From: Castanea sativa | Lineage: Eukaryota > Streptophyta > Magnoliopsida > Fagales > Fagaceae | Direction of reading: 5' to 3' | Assembly: GCF_040712315.1 (NCBI RefSeq) | Contig: NC_134017.1 | Location: 22,424,322 to 22,488,321 of the forward strand | DNA: 64,000 bases | Shown here: one piece after another, positions 23,861-34,261 of the stretch | Position numbering within the stretch: the stretch's first letter is position 1 | Layout of the letters: each line of letters starts with the position of its first letter | Program-made: the position numbers and the translations under genes | Notes under the pieces: generated by a model | The model's input: only the letters and a program-made list of their open reading frames with translations | The model's database searches: none | Told to the model about the DNA's origin: nothing

Positions 23861-23875
23861 ATGATCTTTAGCATC

Positions 23876-24976
23876 ATGACTAGGAAGACTAGAGCAAATA
23901 GGAAATCCTCCTCTTCTTCTGTCCCCTCCTTTGATAGTGAGAGGTTCCTTAGTAAGAAAAACCAAGAAACCTATGAGAAGCTGAACATTCATAGCAATGT
24001 CTGGTCTGAGAGGAAGGTAGTGTTAGATGAGCTAGATGGTGAGATTCGGAGAAATTTTGAGCATAGGGGTTGGCTTCCTTTGTTAGACATTTCACATCCC
24101 CCTTCGGCTGCCTTGATTAGAGAGTTGTACTCGAACCTCTCTGTCCACGCCTATGATTCCAACACTCTGGTGAGGAGTTGCATACGGGGTGAAGAGTACA
24201 CCATTACTCCTTCAGTAGTGGCTGATGCTCTTGGGGTGCCTTTGGTCCAGCATCCTGTTTATCCTTACGATGAGTCTCCGCCCTTTGATGACATTATGTC
24301 ATATCTTACTAGGACTTCTATCCAGTGGGGTTCTGATCCTTGGATCACTTCTCACAAGTTGACCGAGATTTATTATCTCTTTTTCCGGATTTCTTGCCAT
24401 TCCATCCGGCCTATCTCTCACTTGCACACTATTCCTTTGGAAAGATGTGCATTTTTGTATGTGCTTGTCATGGACGCTTCTATGAGTTTTCTTCATCTTT
24501 TCATTCGTTCTTTGATTGAGGTTCATAGGAGTAGTTCTATTGCTCATGGTCTGTTCTTTCCCCTTTTTATTCATCGGATTTTATTGCATCTAGGATTAGA
24601 TGAGTTTTCGGTGTCTGAGCCCGTTCATATTATAGCTCTTATAGGTGCCACCTTTCTTAGGCCGATGGCTGCTCAGATGCGAGCTAGCTCTAAACATCCT
24701 AGAGTAGTTTCTTCCTCTGGTGCACCTCCTCCTTCTCACCCTTCTTCTATAGGTGATCCGGTTGCTAATGATTATGTCGATCCGACTGCTGCTGCTGCTC
24801 CTCCACCTTCCACTTCGGATGTTTCTAGCATTCTTTGTGATTTGTACATTGTCATGACCGTTCAGGCGGCTTATGGTCAGCTTTTGGTGGACATGCATAC
24901 CGAGCTTCAGGCTTTGAGAGTGGATTTGGGGAGTTTTAGGCGGTCACCTCCACCATCTCCTTTTGATGATGAATGA
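23876..24976 (+). CDS. Putative plant transposon protein (retroelement-borne ORF, function unknown)
   Basis: An intact 366-residue frame ending TGA at 24974-24976. I chose ATG 23876 because it directly follows a good acceptor (CTTTAG|CATC). An in-frame ATG at 23861 would add five residues. The N-terminus is basic and Ser-rich (TRKTRANRKSSSSS). Residues about 35-250 resemble the 'putative plant transposon protein' family: HRGWLPLL, REFY-like LIRELYSNL, VRSCIRGEEYTITPSVVADAL, then an aromatic/His-rich helical part with HTIPLERCAFLYVLV and HGLFFPLFIHRILLHLGL. A Pro/Ser/Ala-rich linker and an amphipathic tail with an acidic end follow. The family is often found inside retroelements; its biochemical role is unknown to me. 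It occupies the place of pol in the element. The open frame in an otherwise decayed element suggests selection or recent gain. Confidence 0.75.
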   Translation: MTRKTRANRKSSSSSVPSFDSERFLSKKNQETYEKLNIHSNVWSERKVVLDELDGEIRRNFEHRGWLPLLDISHPPSAALIRELYSNLSVHAYDSNTLVRSCIRGEEYTITPSVVADALGVPLVQHPVYPYDESPPFDDIMSYLTRTSIQWGSDPWITSHKLTEIYYLFFRISCHSIRPISHLHTIPLERCAFLYVLVMDASMSFLHLFIRSLIEVHRSSSIAHGLFFPLFIHRILLHLGLDEFSVSEPVHIIALIGATFLRPMAAQMRASSKHPRVVSSSGAPPPSHPSSIGDPVANDYVDPTAAAAPPPSTSDVSSILCDLYIVMTVQAAYGQLLVDMHTELQALRVDLGSFRRSPPPSPFDDE

Positions 24977-24998
24977 GTGCCCTTTGACAATTTGTCAC

Positions 24999-25484
24999 AA
25001 AAAGGGGGAGTACATATGGAGAGGAGATTTTTTTGATAGGGGAGATTTAGATTGTATCTAGGTGCTTCATCATGTATTTATATTTTTTTTGGCTCATGAT
25101 GTGTTTTGTTTTATTTGAGTTGTCTATGGTAGGGGGAGATACTATGATGTGTTTATTTCTGTTTCTTGTTTCACATTGTGCTACATTGTTTATTTATTTA
25201 TATTTATGAGGTTATTCATAATATATGTCTTGTAGTTTATGATTATGTGAAATCAAGAATTTATTTTGTTTACTTGTATTTTCCACACTTGCGTTTATGT
25301 GTTTGTTAAGTGTAACAGGAATATATAGGTTGATTTAGTCATGCTGCTGTTTACACTTGCAACTGATAGATAGTAGTTAGGTTGAATTTGTTTTTGTTGG
25401 GCAATGTTTTGTAATGGGTTGTTTTTGTAACTTTGAGCACTTTGTTTAGTTTGTGTTTTGTCACGGAGTGCCAAAGGGGGAGTT
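24999..25484 (+). promoter_or_regulatory. Purine tracts before the 3' LTR
   Basis: AAAAAGGGGGAG (24999-25010), TAGGGGGAGA near 25131 and AAAGGGGGAG just before the 3' LTR (about 25474-25482). The last is the expected plus-strand primer. The earlier copies, right after the ORF, could be duplicated or secondary purine primers. Confidence 0.6.
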
Positions 25485-26329
25485 TGTTGGGTTCTAAAAC
25501 TTTAGGTTCAAATGTATTAGAACTTCATTTTGTAATGTTGGCAAACCATGATTAAAACGTTTAGTCTTGTTTTTAGAGTTGCTCAAAGTATGTTTATGTG
25601 TAAAGTTGGAATCGCGTGCACTGCAAGATTTACTGTGTAAATCTGTTTGGTTCGATTGATCGAAAATTAGACTTGATCGATTGAAACACGTGCAGATTGT
25701 TTTTCTGTAGAATTTTCCAACTCAGCCCAAGCTCGTTTGACGTGTAGAGTTTTATGTTTTGTCCTAGGTATAAAAGGGAAAACCCTAGCCACGTTTGTAT
25801 GGTTGTTGTAGTTGTTGTTTATGCTGTGTATGTGAATCTCTTGTGAGATCTAGAGGTGTTTGCCTTCACATATACTTAAGGTTATCAAGATTCAAGATTA
25901 TGTCAAGAGCTTGATGATCATTCAGTTGTTGCATTAAGAGCTTAAAGATACACAAGCGAGAGTGCTTGTACTTGCTGTGAATCCAAGAAAGAAGTAGTCC
26001 GTGGACTCGGAGCTATCACGTGGTCGTGGTAGTAAGTTTCTACTCGAGGTAGCAACAGGATGTTAGTGGTCTAAGTCACTATTGTGTAAACTTTAATTTT
26101 TTCATAGTGGATCTGTTTTACCTTGAGGATAGCTAGATTAAATCCTCCCCAAATTTTTTACCGGTTTGGTTTTTCTAGGTTATCATATTATTGTGTTATT
26201 TATTTTCCGCCCTGTTTCAATGATATGATTTATCTGTGTTAACCTAGATCTGCATAATTTACTTAAGTTAATCACTTGGCTAAATAACTAGGTTAATCTG
26301 GTTGTGTTTAAGGGGTCTAAAAATGTACA
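25485..26329 (+). repeat. 3' LTR, family 1
   Basis: Starts TGTTGGG and ends GTACA; TATAAAAGGG at 25769-25778. The paired palindromes seen in the 5' LTR are present but partly mutated (GATTGATCGA, TTGATCGATTG). Confidence 0.95.
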
Positions 26330-26552
26330 CATCAAATGGAACAAAAGCAGCCTTTCATTTTTGTCATTTTATCATGGTTATATTTATTACCAACGTTGAT
26401 CCTTTCCTCCATAAACCACGGTTAGCCATTAAGAAAATACATTTTCAATACTAAAAAACTATTAAATTTTCTTTTAATACCATATAGCTTGGTGATCATT
26501 AACGAAATTACTTCATCTCAATCACCATATACATCACTAAAATTATCATACC

Positions 26553-27489
26553 TGAAAGCTTGATATTCTAAATGCTAGAGCTTGTTTAGACCCCCAATTT
26601 TAATTGCAGCTTGATTAATTATAACCTAAACACACTTAATATAGAATATATGTGATTAGCAAATTAATTAATCAAAGCATTCAACAATTGCATGGATGAA
26701 CAAATTAATGCAAGGCAAGATAACATGGTGATGTGTTATCGAAGAGGAAACTAAAGAACTCGGCGTAAAAACCTCTCCGTGGCCCTCCAAGCCGAAATGA
26801 TCCACTAGTGAATAACTTAGAGTACAAGGATAATCAAAAAGATCTTCTTAGCCTAATCTACCTAAAGCACTTGAGCCCTCCAAGCTCTAGTTACCAGTGG
26901 ATTTCTCAGAGTCTTGTCTTCACTAGCTTCCTAGATCCCGCAATATTGCCCAATTGCATTGCTAAACCTCATCGGCTTATTTTGGCAAAGACCTAATACT
27001 TCTTAAGCTCCAAAACACTCTCTACACTTTGAATGAGTGTGGGCTGTGTTTGAGTACAATATCCTCTAAAGGTATCACAATGGGAGAGGGGAAGTAGAAG
27101 AGACTACAAAAGAATTCTCACTTAAGGATGAGTAGTTCTCTCTAAAATGGTGGGTGTTGTAGAAACCTCTCTAGGGTTTTCTTTTGAATAGTCTCCTTAG
27201 AATTTTGTGGGTAATGAGGGTACATATAGTATGAGTGAAGGGTAAGAAAGTGATACTTAAAATCTAGCTAGTCAAAGTATCTCGCTAGTTAGCCAAATCG
27301 CGAGATACATTGACTTTTTAGCTTTTGGCATGTGCCCTTCAACTGTCTTGATCAAATCTTCACCACTTAAGACGAAATCCATTGCAATTAAATTCCACAA
27401 AATGCAAGGAAATAATTTAATGAAATTACAACATTTTTTATCATGTAGTATAGCCAGCATAAATGTTAAGTAAAAACCATAACTTTACA
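26553..27489 (-). mobile_element. Solo LTR, family 3 (copy A)
   Basis: On the minus strand it runs from TGTAAAG to CTTTCA. Flanking 5-mers are ATACC and ATACT (one change). A TATA-type box is present near 27222 on the minus strand. It is collinear with the copies at 36057 and 54351, and has no internal region. Confidence 0.8.
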
Positions 27490-28420
27490 ATACTAAAGGT
27501 TCCTTGATAGTCATCAAGCTTTGACGTCAAAGCCCTAGTTCCTCTTAAGCAATTTCATATACGGTCACTCTATTGTCTTTAATAATTACAATAGCCTTAA
27601 TGGCACATAATTCCTCCGCATCAAGATAGGGAGAAGGCTAATGGATCCATGGGAGAACATGGAGACCTGACCCATGATAAAATCTATGATCGGGAAGAGA
27701 GAACTTTGAAGTGATATGATCCATAGTCAAACTCATTATTTGGAGAAGTACATGTTTGTAGAACTTCTAAACTAAACTTTTCTTTGTTGTTTCAACATGT
27801 GGATCAAATAATTATAACATAAATGCAATTTAATGAGTTCATGAGTGATTCTTAGAATTATTTTTTTTTGAGGGAAAAAGTGATTCTTAGAATTGAATTG
27901 ACATAAATCGTGAAATCATGATCACATGAATTAAGATATGTTCATTTTCACATGTGTGATGTTATGCATAATCATCCAATTCTCATAAGAAAATTTCTCG
28001 GATGTCAAATGATGAATGGATTCAAGATAGTTTTAGGATATGTTGAAAAGAATTATTCAAATCTTACCTGATGTTTGTGGATGAACCCATGTATGTTTTA
28101 ATGATAATCATCCGTAATTAAGGTTTATGGTTGCATTCCGCCAGTGCTTGTACCTATCCAAAATTTATTCCATATGGACTAACATTTTTCTTATTGACTT
28201 TAGGTTTTAATTCATTATTCAATCTCATGTGTTATTTTTCTGATCTTGTTTATATTATGTACGGTGTGGTGTTAATGAATGATTTTGTTTGATATAATGA
28301 TGAAATTAGAATTAGCCATCAATTCCCAGCTAAGAGAAATCTTCGGATTGAGCGAAAAAGGTGCTTAACACCTACTTACCTTGTTATGAATTCTTCAAAC
28401 TTAGATAGAAGGATTTAACT
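27490..28420. other. Intergenic, nothing recognised
   Basis: AT-rich sequence without open frames, RNA genes or repeat boundaries that I can identify. Confidence 0.4.
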
Positions 28421-29109
28421 TAGTTCTTTTCCTTTGCAAATTTTTTTTATTAGTTTGAAACTGAGAATTAAAGAATTATATATATACTAGATTCATCACA
28501 CGCACTTTGTGCGTGCAATAATACTTATTTATTTATTTATTTGTTTTTTTTGTTTAATGTTATAATGTTTATAAGTGATATCTAATTAACCGTTTGTATT
28601 TTTTATTTATTTATTTAAGGAAGAGGTAAGGTAGTGTGCCAACATAAAATAATGTTTAAAGAAAAATGTTAGAGATACAAAATATTAGTTCTTTTCCTTT
28701 GCAAATTTTTTTTATTAGTTTGAAACTGAGAATCAAAGAGTTATATATATACTAGATTCATCACACGTGCTTTGTGCGTGCAATAATACTTTTTTTATTT
28801 ATTAATTTTTTTTGGTTTAATGTTATAAATTTATAATGTTTAAAAGTGAAATCTTTTTTTTTTGTTTTTGTTTTTTTAAAGATAATTACAACATGTTGCT
28901 AACCCCGCAGCTTGAATCCTTTCCCCCCTAAATCCCAAGCACTTTGTGCATGGGGAGGTGCCAATTCAGCTGCAAGGCCTTTGACAATGTTTAAAAGTGG
29001 CATCTAATTAACCATTTGTATTTTTTTTTTTAAGGAAGAGGTAAGGTAATGTGCCAACAGCCCAACATAGAATAATGTTTAAAGAAAAATGCTAGAGATA
29101 TAAAATATT
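28421..29109 (+). repeat. Tandem duplication of a ~265-bp segment
   Basis: Unit 1 (28421-28685) and unit 2 (28686-29109) both begin TAGTTCTTTTCC and contain ACTAGATTCATCACACG and AGGAAGAGGTAAGGTA. Unit 2 is longer because it carries the SINE at 28855. The junction falls inside a MITE copy: unit 1 ends in the first ~25 bp of the MITE that is complete at 29084. Confidence 0.85.
28855..28985 (-). mobile_element. SINE (tRNA-derived short retroposon)
   Basis: A 131-bp insert flanked by 20-bp direct repeats AATGTTTAAAAGTG(A/G)(A/C)ATCT (28835-28854 and 28986-29005, two mismatches). It is in minus orientation with a T-rich head. On the minus strand it has an A-box-like TGAATTGGCACC and a B-box-like GGATTCAAGC near its start and an A-rich end. 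The empty site is preserved in unit 1 of the surrounding duplication. Confidence 0.8.
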
Positions 29110-29253
29110 TTACAAACCGCTGATATGGTGAGTGATTATTGGTAATTGAAAAAGTGATATTAATGGTGGGCCTAAATGAAAACCAATAAAAGGTTGGTCA
29201 CATCAACATTTTGTAAAAATGTTGTAAAATAGTTTGTGGGTGTAACTTTACTC
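29084..29253. mobile_element. MULE-type MITE, 170 bp
   Basis: Flanked by a perfect 9-bp duplication ATGTTTAAA (29075-29083 and 29254-29262). Ends are inverted copies of about 30 bp. Same family as 31599-31764. Confidence 0.85.
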
Positions 29254-29651
29254 ATGTTTAAAAATGAGATAGTGATAGTGTCCTAAATTTTAGGTTAAAT
29301 GGAGAAGATAAAGAAAAAGTCTCAAATTTAGGAATAGTAAATTACTCTTTTCAACCGGTTTGTGTTTTTTAATTTAAAATTATTTAGCTATAAGATAGGG
29401 GTATTTTAGAGAGTTTAAGAATTTATGTGAGGATATTTTTGTACACAAAATGTTGAAACCCAAATGAAGAATCCTGTTATTAATAGTGTGTGTGTGTGTA
29501 TTTGAGAGTTTCAACCTATAACATCTAATTCTGATGATAGTTCTTTATGCTCAAACTAAGACATCAATCGGTTTTTGGTGTAGGCGGGGATTCAACCTCA
29601 GATATGTTATTCAACCATCAGAAATTTTACTAGTTAAGCTAACTGAAACTC

Positions 29652-29652
29652 A

Positions 29653-29687
<35 letters not shown>
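29652..29687. repeat. (TG)n(TA)n microsatellite
   Basis: TG dinucleotides passing into TA dinucleotides. Confidence 0.9.
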
Positions 29688-29933
29688 TTCTTTTAGATTG
29701 TACCATTTATTTTATTTAATAAAATATAATTTCATATGGTTTTATTGATTTTTTTACTAAAAAGAATGAAGTGACAAGTCCATTTCACATTTCTCTATCT
29801 AGGAAATAAACATCATTAGTAGAACCCTCACTACAAGACTCACTATATAGGAGTATACCTTAAAATCTCATCAGGTCGTGATTCTCATATCCATTAGGGC
29901 AAGTATGGCAGTATTGCTGTTGCAATGTCAAAC

Positions 29934-30591
29934 TAGGTCTGTCCAGACCCATCCAAGACCCAACCCTCCCGGAGGAGTTGATCGGCGACCGATTCGAAAC
30001 CAGCCGACCCGATCAAGTCACCGATTGGCGGAGGGTCATTTGTTCCAAAAAACTGATTCCGGCGGGTTGGTCTCGGTTTTCCTCCCCCAAAACCCGAAAA
30101 ACTCGATTCGACCGATGTTTAAGAATTTCCAGCCAAAATTTCCAGATTCCGACGGAAATTTCCAGATTTTGGTGAGTTTTTCCCTTATTTTGGCAAGATT
30201 TTCCAGAATCCGGCGAGATTTTCCAGATTCTAGCATCAAATTTCATGATTTCGTCTTCAAATTTTCAGATTCTGGCAACAAATTTTCATATTTTGGCGAT
30301 TTATCAAGTAGATCTAGTGATATTTCATCCAAATCTAGTGAAATCTCATTGAATTAGGTGAGATTTCTTCCAGATCTGGCAAAATCTCACTAACTTTTCT
30401 CCGTTTTCTCATTGAAATCTCAGATTTTGACTCTGACCGACTTGCCCGCCCGAAACCAACTAGATGTCTGAACCGCCCGATCCGATCAGTTTCTTTGTCG
30501 GCAGCGGGTTGATGGTAGACTCCACCCGATCAGGTCGGGTTGGCGGCGGGTTGAGCACAAACCCGATCCGCCCGACCCATGGACAGCCCTA
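29934..30591. mobile_element. hAT-type non-autonomous element, 658 bp
   Basis: Perfect 8-bp duplication TGTCAAAC (29926-29933 and 30592-30599) with short inverted ends TAGGTCTGTCC / GGACAGCCCTA. GC-rich sub-terminal parts contain CCCGACC-type repeats. The interior has repeated TTCCAGATT(C/T)(C/T)GGCG units. The long open frame across it is a by-product of these repeats, not a gene. Confidence 0.88.
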
Positions 30592-30677
30592 TGTCAAACC
30601 ATCATTAATTTATGGCACATATGGTAGGAGCATGGTAAACAACGACAACGAGTCTCAATGACTAAATTAGTTATTTT

Positions 30678-31012
30678 AAGGTATAGCATAGATGTGATTA
30701 GCATTTTTCATTAAGTTGTTCCAAATGAAATCAAAGCTTTACCTAATTACCCTTTGTGGGTTTGGAAACACTATCCCATAACATGAGTCCTGCGAGGATG
30801 TCCAAGATTTAAGTGAGGGCGATTGTGGTGCCTCATATATGCTTGGATATTGAATTGAATTATTTAATTGTGTGTTATGTGGGTGTATGTTGAATGCCAC
30901 ATTGGCATATACTGGGTCGATTTGAGCTTTATAAACAAATATAAAAAGCCTTAATTTATACATGTCTAGGCTAATTTTTTTAGGTATAGCATAGATGTGA
31001 TTAGCGTTTTTC
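30678..31012 (+). repeat. 30-bp direct repeats 300 bp apart
   Basis: AGGTATAGCATAGATGTG (continuing ATTAGC) occurs at about 30679-30704 and again at about 30982-31007, each after a T/A-rich stretch. The segment between has no recognised content. From 31012 to 31590 nothing else is recognised. Confidence 0.6.
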
Positions 31013-31598
31013 TTTTGATAGTCATACTAGATGTTATTTCAACTCTTTATACTGATATTTTTAGTGCATTTTATTGTGATCACGCTACATCTTTCTTATA
31101 TGTGATCAATCTAAATGAAAATATATTCGTGTAAGAGTTCCTTCATTGACTTGCTTTTACGACGGTTGTTTGAATCTCAATTCACAAGTTTATCACCTTG
31201 CAAACCATCAATATACCCTTCATCTTTATGTTTGATAGGAGAGCACTAATCACCTCTTCGAGTTCTAGGAAATCCTACCCATACATCAATGTAGTATTAC
31301 TTTCTCTTTCTCCTTAATCTTTACGTCTGACCTTCACAATTGGGTATTCAACATGTTGAACACGTTGAGATGCTTTGACAAGTCTGAACCTTCCTTAATC
31401 TATATGCCATAATATGTACATCTTGTTTGTCATATTCTTTCTCATATAGAAACCTTCTATTTTTTTTTTCTAGATATGCACTATCGATTGCTTCTAGGAT
31501 GCAGTGAATGACCTCATTAGCTAGGTTGGAATAAATTGTACTAACTGCCTTTACCTAATATATCTTTGATGGGTTAGGTCAACCTAGTATAAAAGTAA

Positions 31599-31764
31599 GA
31601 GTAATGATAGAGATACAAACTTTTTTACAAATTCCTGATGTGGTGAGTGATTATGGTAAATGAAAAAGTGATGTTAATGGTGGGCCTAAATGTAAGCTAG
31701 CAAGAAGTTGGCTACATCAACCGTTTGTAAAAATATTGTAAAATAATTTGTGATTTCATTACTC
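31599..31764. mobile_element. MULE-type MITE, 166 bp
   Basis: Perfect 9-bp duplication TAAAAGTAA (31590-31598 and 31765-31773) and inverted ends beginning GAGTAATGA. The interior matches the MITE at 29084-29253 (shared TGGTGGGCCTAAATG). Confidence 0.88.
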
Positions 31765-32109
31765 TAAAAGTAAAAAAAATTTCAACATACTTTCTAAACT
31801 CTATTTTCCTTTACTTATTTCTTTCAAGCACCTCATAAGCACTTATAAAGGAGAGAGGACATTTGAACCATTGTTCTCCTTATAAAGGAGATAATGCGAT
31901 TTTATTGTTATTATTATTATTATTTGATAGTTGAGGGAAGAAAATTGAATTGAAAATATCAAGAAGAGAATTAAACTAAAAGATTTTTAGCATTTTTTGA
32001 AGCTTTTACTTTTAAAGATAATCACCTTCATTTTTGCAAGGTCGAGTAGTTGCAAGAGACGTGTTTCATTCCAACCTTATGGTTATGTATGATAGCTACT
32101 ATCTTAATC

Positions 32110-32575
32110 TATATATATAACTGAAATTTTTGAAACTTTCACAATTTTCCACGTCAACACAACATTTAAATAAAATTATCATTTTATTTTAATAAAATTA
32201 TTTTTATTTAGTCCAAACTTAACAAGGGGTGAAACTCTATCTCTTTAACAAGTCCAACTTGAACTCAAACTCATAATTTTTTTAGATAAATATAAATATA
32301 TATATATATATATATAAAACCGAAACCTCTGAAGCTTTCACAATTTTCCACGTCAGCACAATATTTAAATAATATTATCATTTTATTTAAATAAAATTAT
32401 TTTTGTTTAGTCCAAACTTAATAAGGAGTGAAACTTTATCTCTCTAACAAGTCCAACTTAAACTCAAACTCATCATTTTTTTAAACAAAATTGTTTTTGT
32501 TTAATCCAAACTTAACAAGGAGTGAAACTCTATCTCTCTAACAAGTCCAACTTAAACTTAAACTCAAACTCAAAT
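32110..32575. repeat. Three diverged tandem units, ~170-210 bp
   Basis: The words TTTCACAATTTTCCACGTCA, TTTAGTCCAAACTTAA and ACTCTATCTCT recur in the same order at about 32137, 32337 and, partly, 32495. An AT repeat lies between units 1 and 2. No coding content. Confidence 0.75.
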
Positions 32576-32577
32576 GT

Positions 32578-32580
32578 TGA

Positions 32581-32644
<64 letters not shown>

Positions 32645-33862
32645 GTGGGCGACTAAATTTCTAGTTTGAAATAAATCAAACAAGTAAAATAGTTTCAAAA
32701 ATATGAATTTGTATTGATGAATATGTGGTACAATTCTATGTGATTACAAAAGAGTGATCATTTGATTTGATCTCCTTGAAGGATTTGTTGATTGGAATTG
32801 TTGTAATGTGATTTTGACCTGAACACCAAATATCCTTCAATTTGGCTGAAGGATGGATTGAAGACCCTTGAAATAGAATTACAATAAATCTCTAGCTATG
32901 AGCTTGTTAGAAATTCTTTGTTCTTCGCGTTCTTCGTATTCTTTGTGTTCTTCGTGCGTTCTTCGTCTTCGAAGGTTTGTGGTGGCAGTTCTTTGGTGCT
33001 TTAGAGGCTTGAATTCGTAGAGTTTTGCTGATTTGTGATTTGTTGAGGTTTTTGGAGGCTTTTGAGCTTGATTTCAATGAACTTTGAGATCTAGGAAGAT
33101 GATTTGGATGATTTCTCTTTGAATATTCTTCGTATTCGAAGGTTTGTGGCGAAATTTCTTTGGAGCTTTGGAGGCTTGAATCCGTAGAGCTTCACCAATT
33201 TGTAGTTTCTTGAAGTTTATGGAGGCTTTTGACCTTGATTCCAATGACCTTTGAGATTTAGGCAGGTAGTTTAGATGATTTTGTTTTGAATGTTCCTCAC
33301 ATTTGAGGTTGAAGTTCTTGAAGATCCTAGAGGCTTCAGGGCTTGATTCCAACAGAGCTTTAGTACTTATGAATGCTTCTGAATCTTTTTTGATGCTGCT
33401 TGTGCTCTAGATGTCTTGGTGTGTTGAAATGCCTTAGGAAGGCTTCTATTTATAGGAGTTTGGGGGTGGGTGAATGATACATGGCGAAGCTTGATTGGTG
33501 ACATGTGTCACAGCCTGATAGGAGCTTTAAGACTTTTTCTCCAAGATGCGTGGCATCTTTTGATTCGCCAAAATGTTTTGATTTTCAAGGTGACACATGT
33601 CAGCACCCGATTGGACTGCTTGTGTCATCGCTTACAGGCGCAGGGCTACTTATATCATTGCTTAAACATGTTGATGCGTGATTGGTTTTTGCATACATTT
33701 TATGCCCCTATTTCAATGACACTTGGCAAATTTCTGTTGGTTTTTGAGTAGTGATAGCAAAACCTAGTAGCAGTATGTGGCACTTTATAATTGGTTGTAT
33801 TTTATGGACTTGGTAGTATGATGTGTTAGCTTGTGATAGGTCGGAAATTTTTCCTCTCTACA

Positions 33863-33930
<68 letters not shown>

Positions 33931-33931
33931 C
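32578..33931. repeat. (ATT)n microsatellite split by an LTR
   Basis: ATT units at 32578-32643 and 33863-33931 flank the LTR at 32644-33862. They are the two halves of one array. Confidence 0.9.
32644..33862 (-). mobile_element. Solo LTR, gypsy-like
   Basis: On the minus strand it runs from TGTAGAGAGG to GCCCACA. The flanking 5-mer ATTAT on both sides is compatible with a target duplication but uninformative inside ATT repeats. On the minus strand a TATA box (CTATAAATAG) lies near 33450, with the R/U5-like part to its left. Two and a half units of ~167 bp (GAAGGTTTGTGG... near 32970, 33138 and about 33300) lie in the transcribed part. Short repeated words (GATTGG, ATGTGTCA) fill the U3 side. 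Confidence 0.78.
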
Positions 33932-34261
33932 TCTCTACTTCACTAACGTGATATTTTATGATAGGGTGCAAGTTTATAGTCATTGATTATTCTTTTGAAT
34001 GTAACCCAATCTTTTTCTTATATTTTTCTACTTTTTAGTCATACATATTTTGTTTTGTTTCAATAATTTCTAAGCAGTGAATCATTTGGTTCTTTAATAT
34101 TTTTTGTCTTTTAGAAGTTTTAATATCTGAATTTTTGAGTTATTTTTTGCAGTATCTGAAATTTTCTGACAATTTTTTTGTAAGCCATTGCACGTTCAAG
34201 CAATGACTTTTTCATCAAATTGTAACACAAATTGAAATCGTACAAGAGCAAATCATTTAAT

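Larger units (their letters stand above)
19097..26329 (+). mobile_element. Pol-less copia-type LTR retrotransposon carrying an extra ORF (family 1)
   Basis: The element is bounded by two similar LTRs of 846 and 845 bp beginning TGTTGGGTTC and ending GTACA. The flanking 5-mers are CATTA (left) and CATCA (right), a target duplication with one change. A primer site complementary to initiator tRNA-Met (TGGTATCAGAGC) follows the 5' LTR, and a purine tract (AAAGGGGGAG) precedes the 3' LTR. The interior has a broken copia-type gag (20016-21839), about 2 kb without coding capacity, then an intact 366-aa ORF (23876-24976). Protease, integrase, RT and RNase H are absent. The LTRs differ at dozens of positions, so the insertion is not recent. 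The structure resembles a large non-autonomous derivative that needs enzymes in trans. Confidence 0.93.

Noticed and set aside
23798..24898. Minus-strand open frames over the element-borne ORF
   Set aside because: Shadows of the plus-strand ORF, whose domain blocks are recognisable.
29878..30357. 159-codon open frame
   Set aside because: It lies wholly inside the hAT element and is made of repeated FxDSxxxF units from short DNA repeats, not a conserved protein.
33470..33751. 93-codon open frame
   Set aside because: Falls in the U3 side of a solo LTR with repeated GATTGG/ATGTGTCA words; regulatory repeats rather than a gene.
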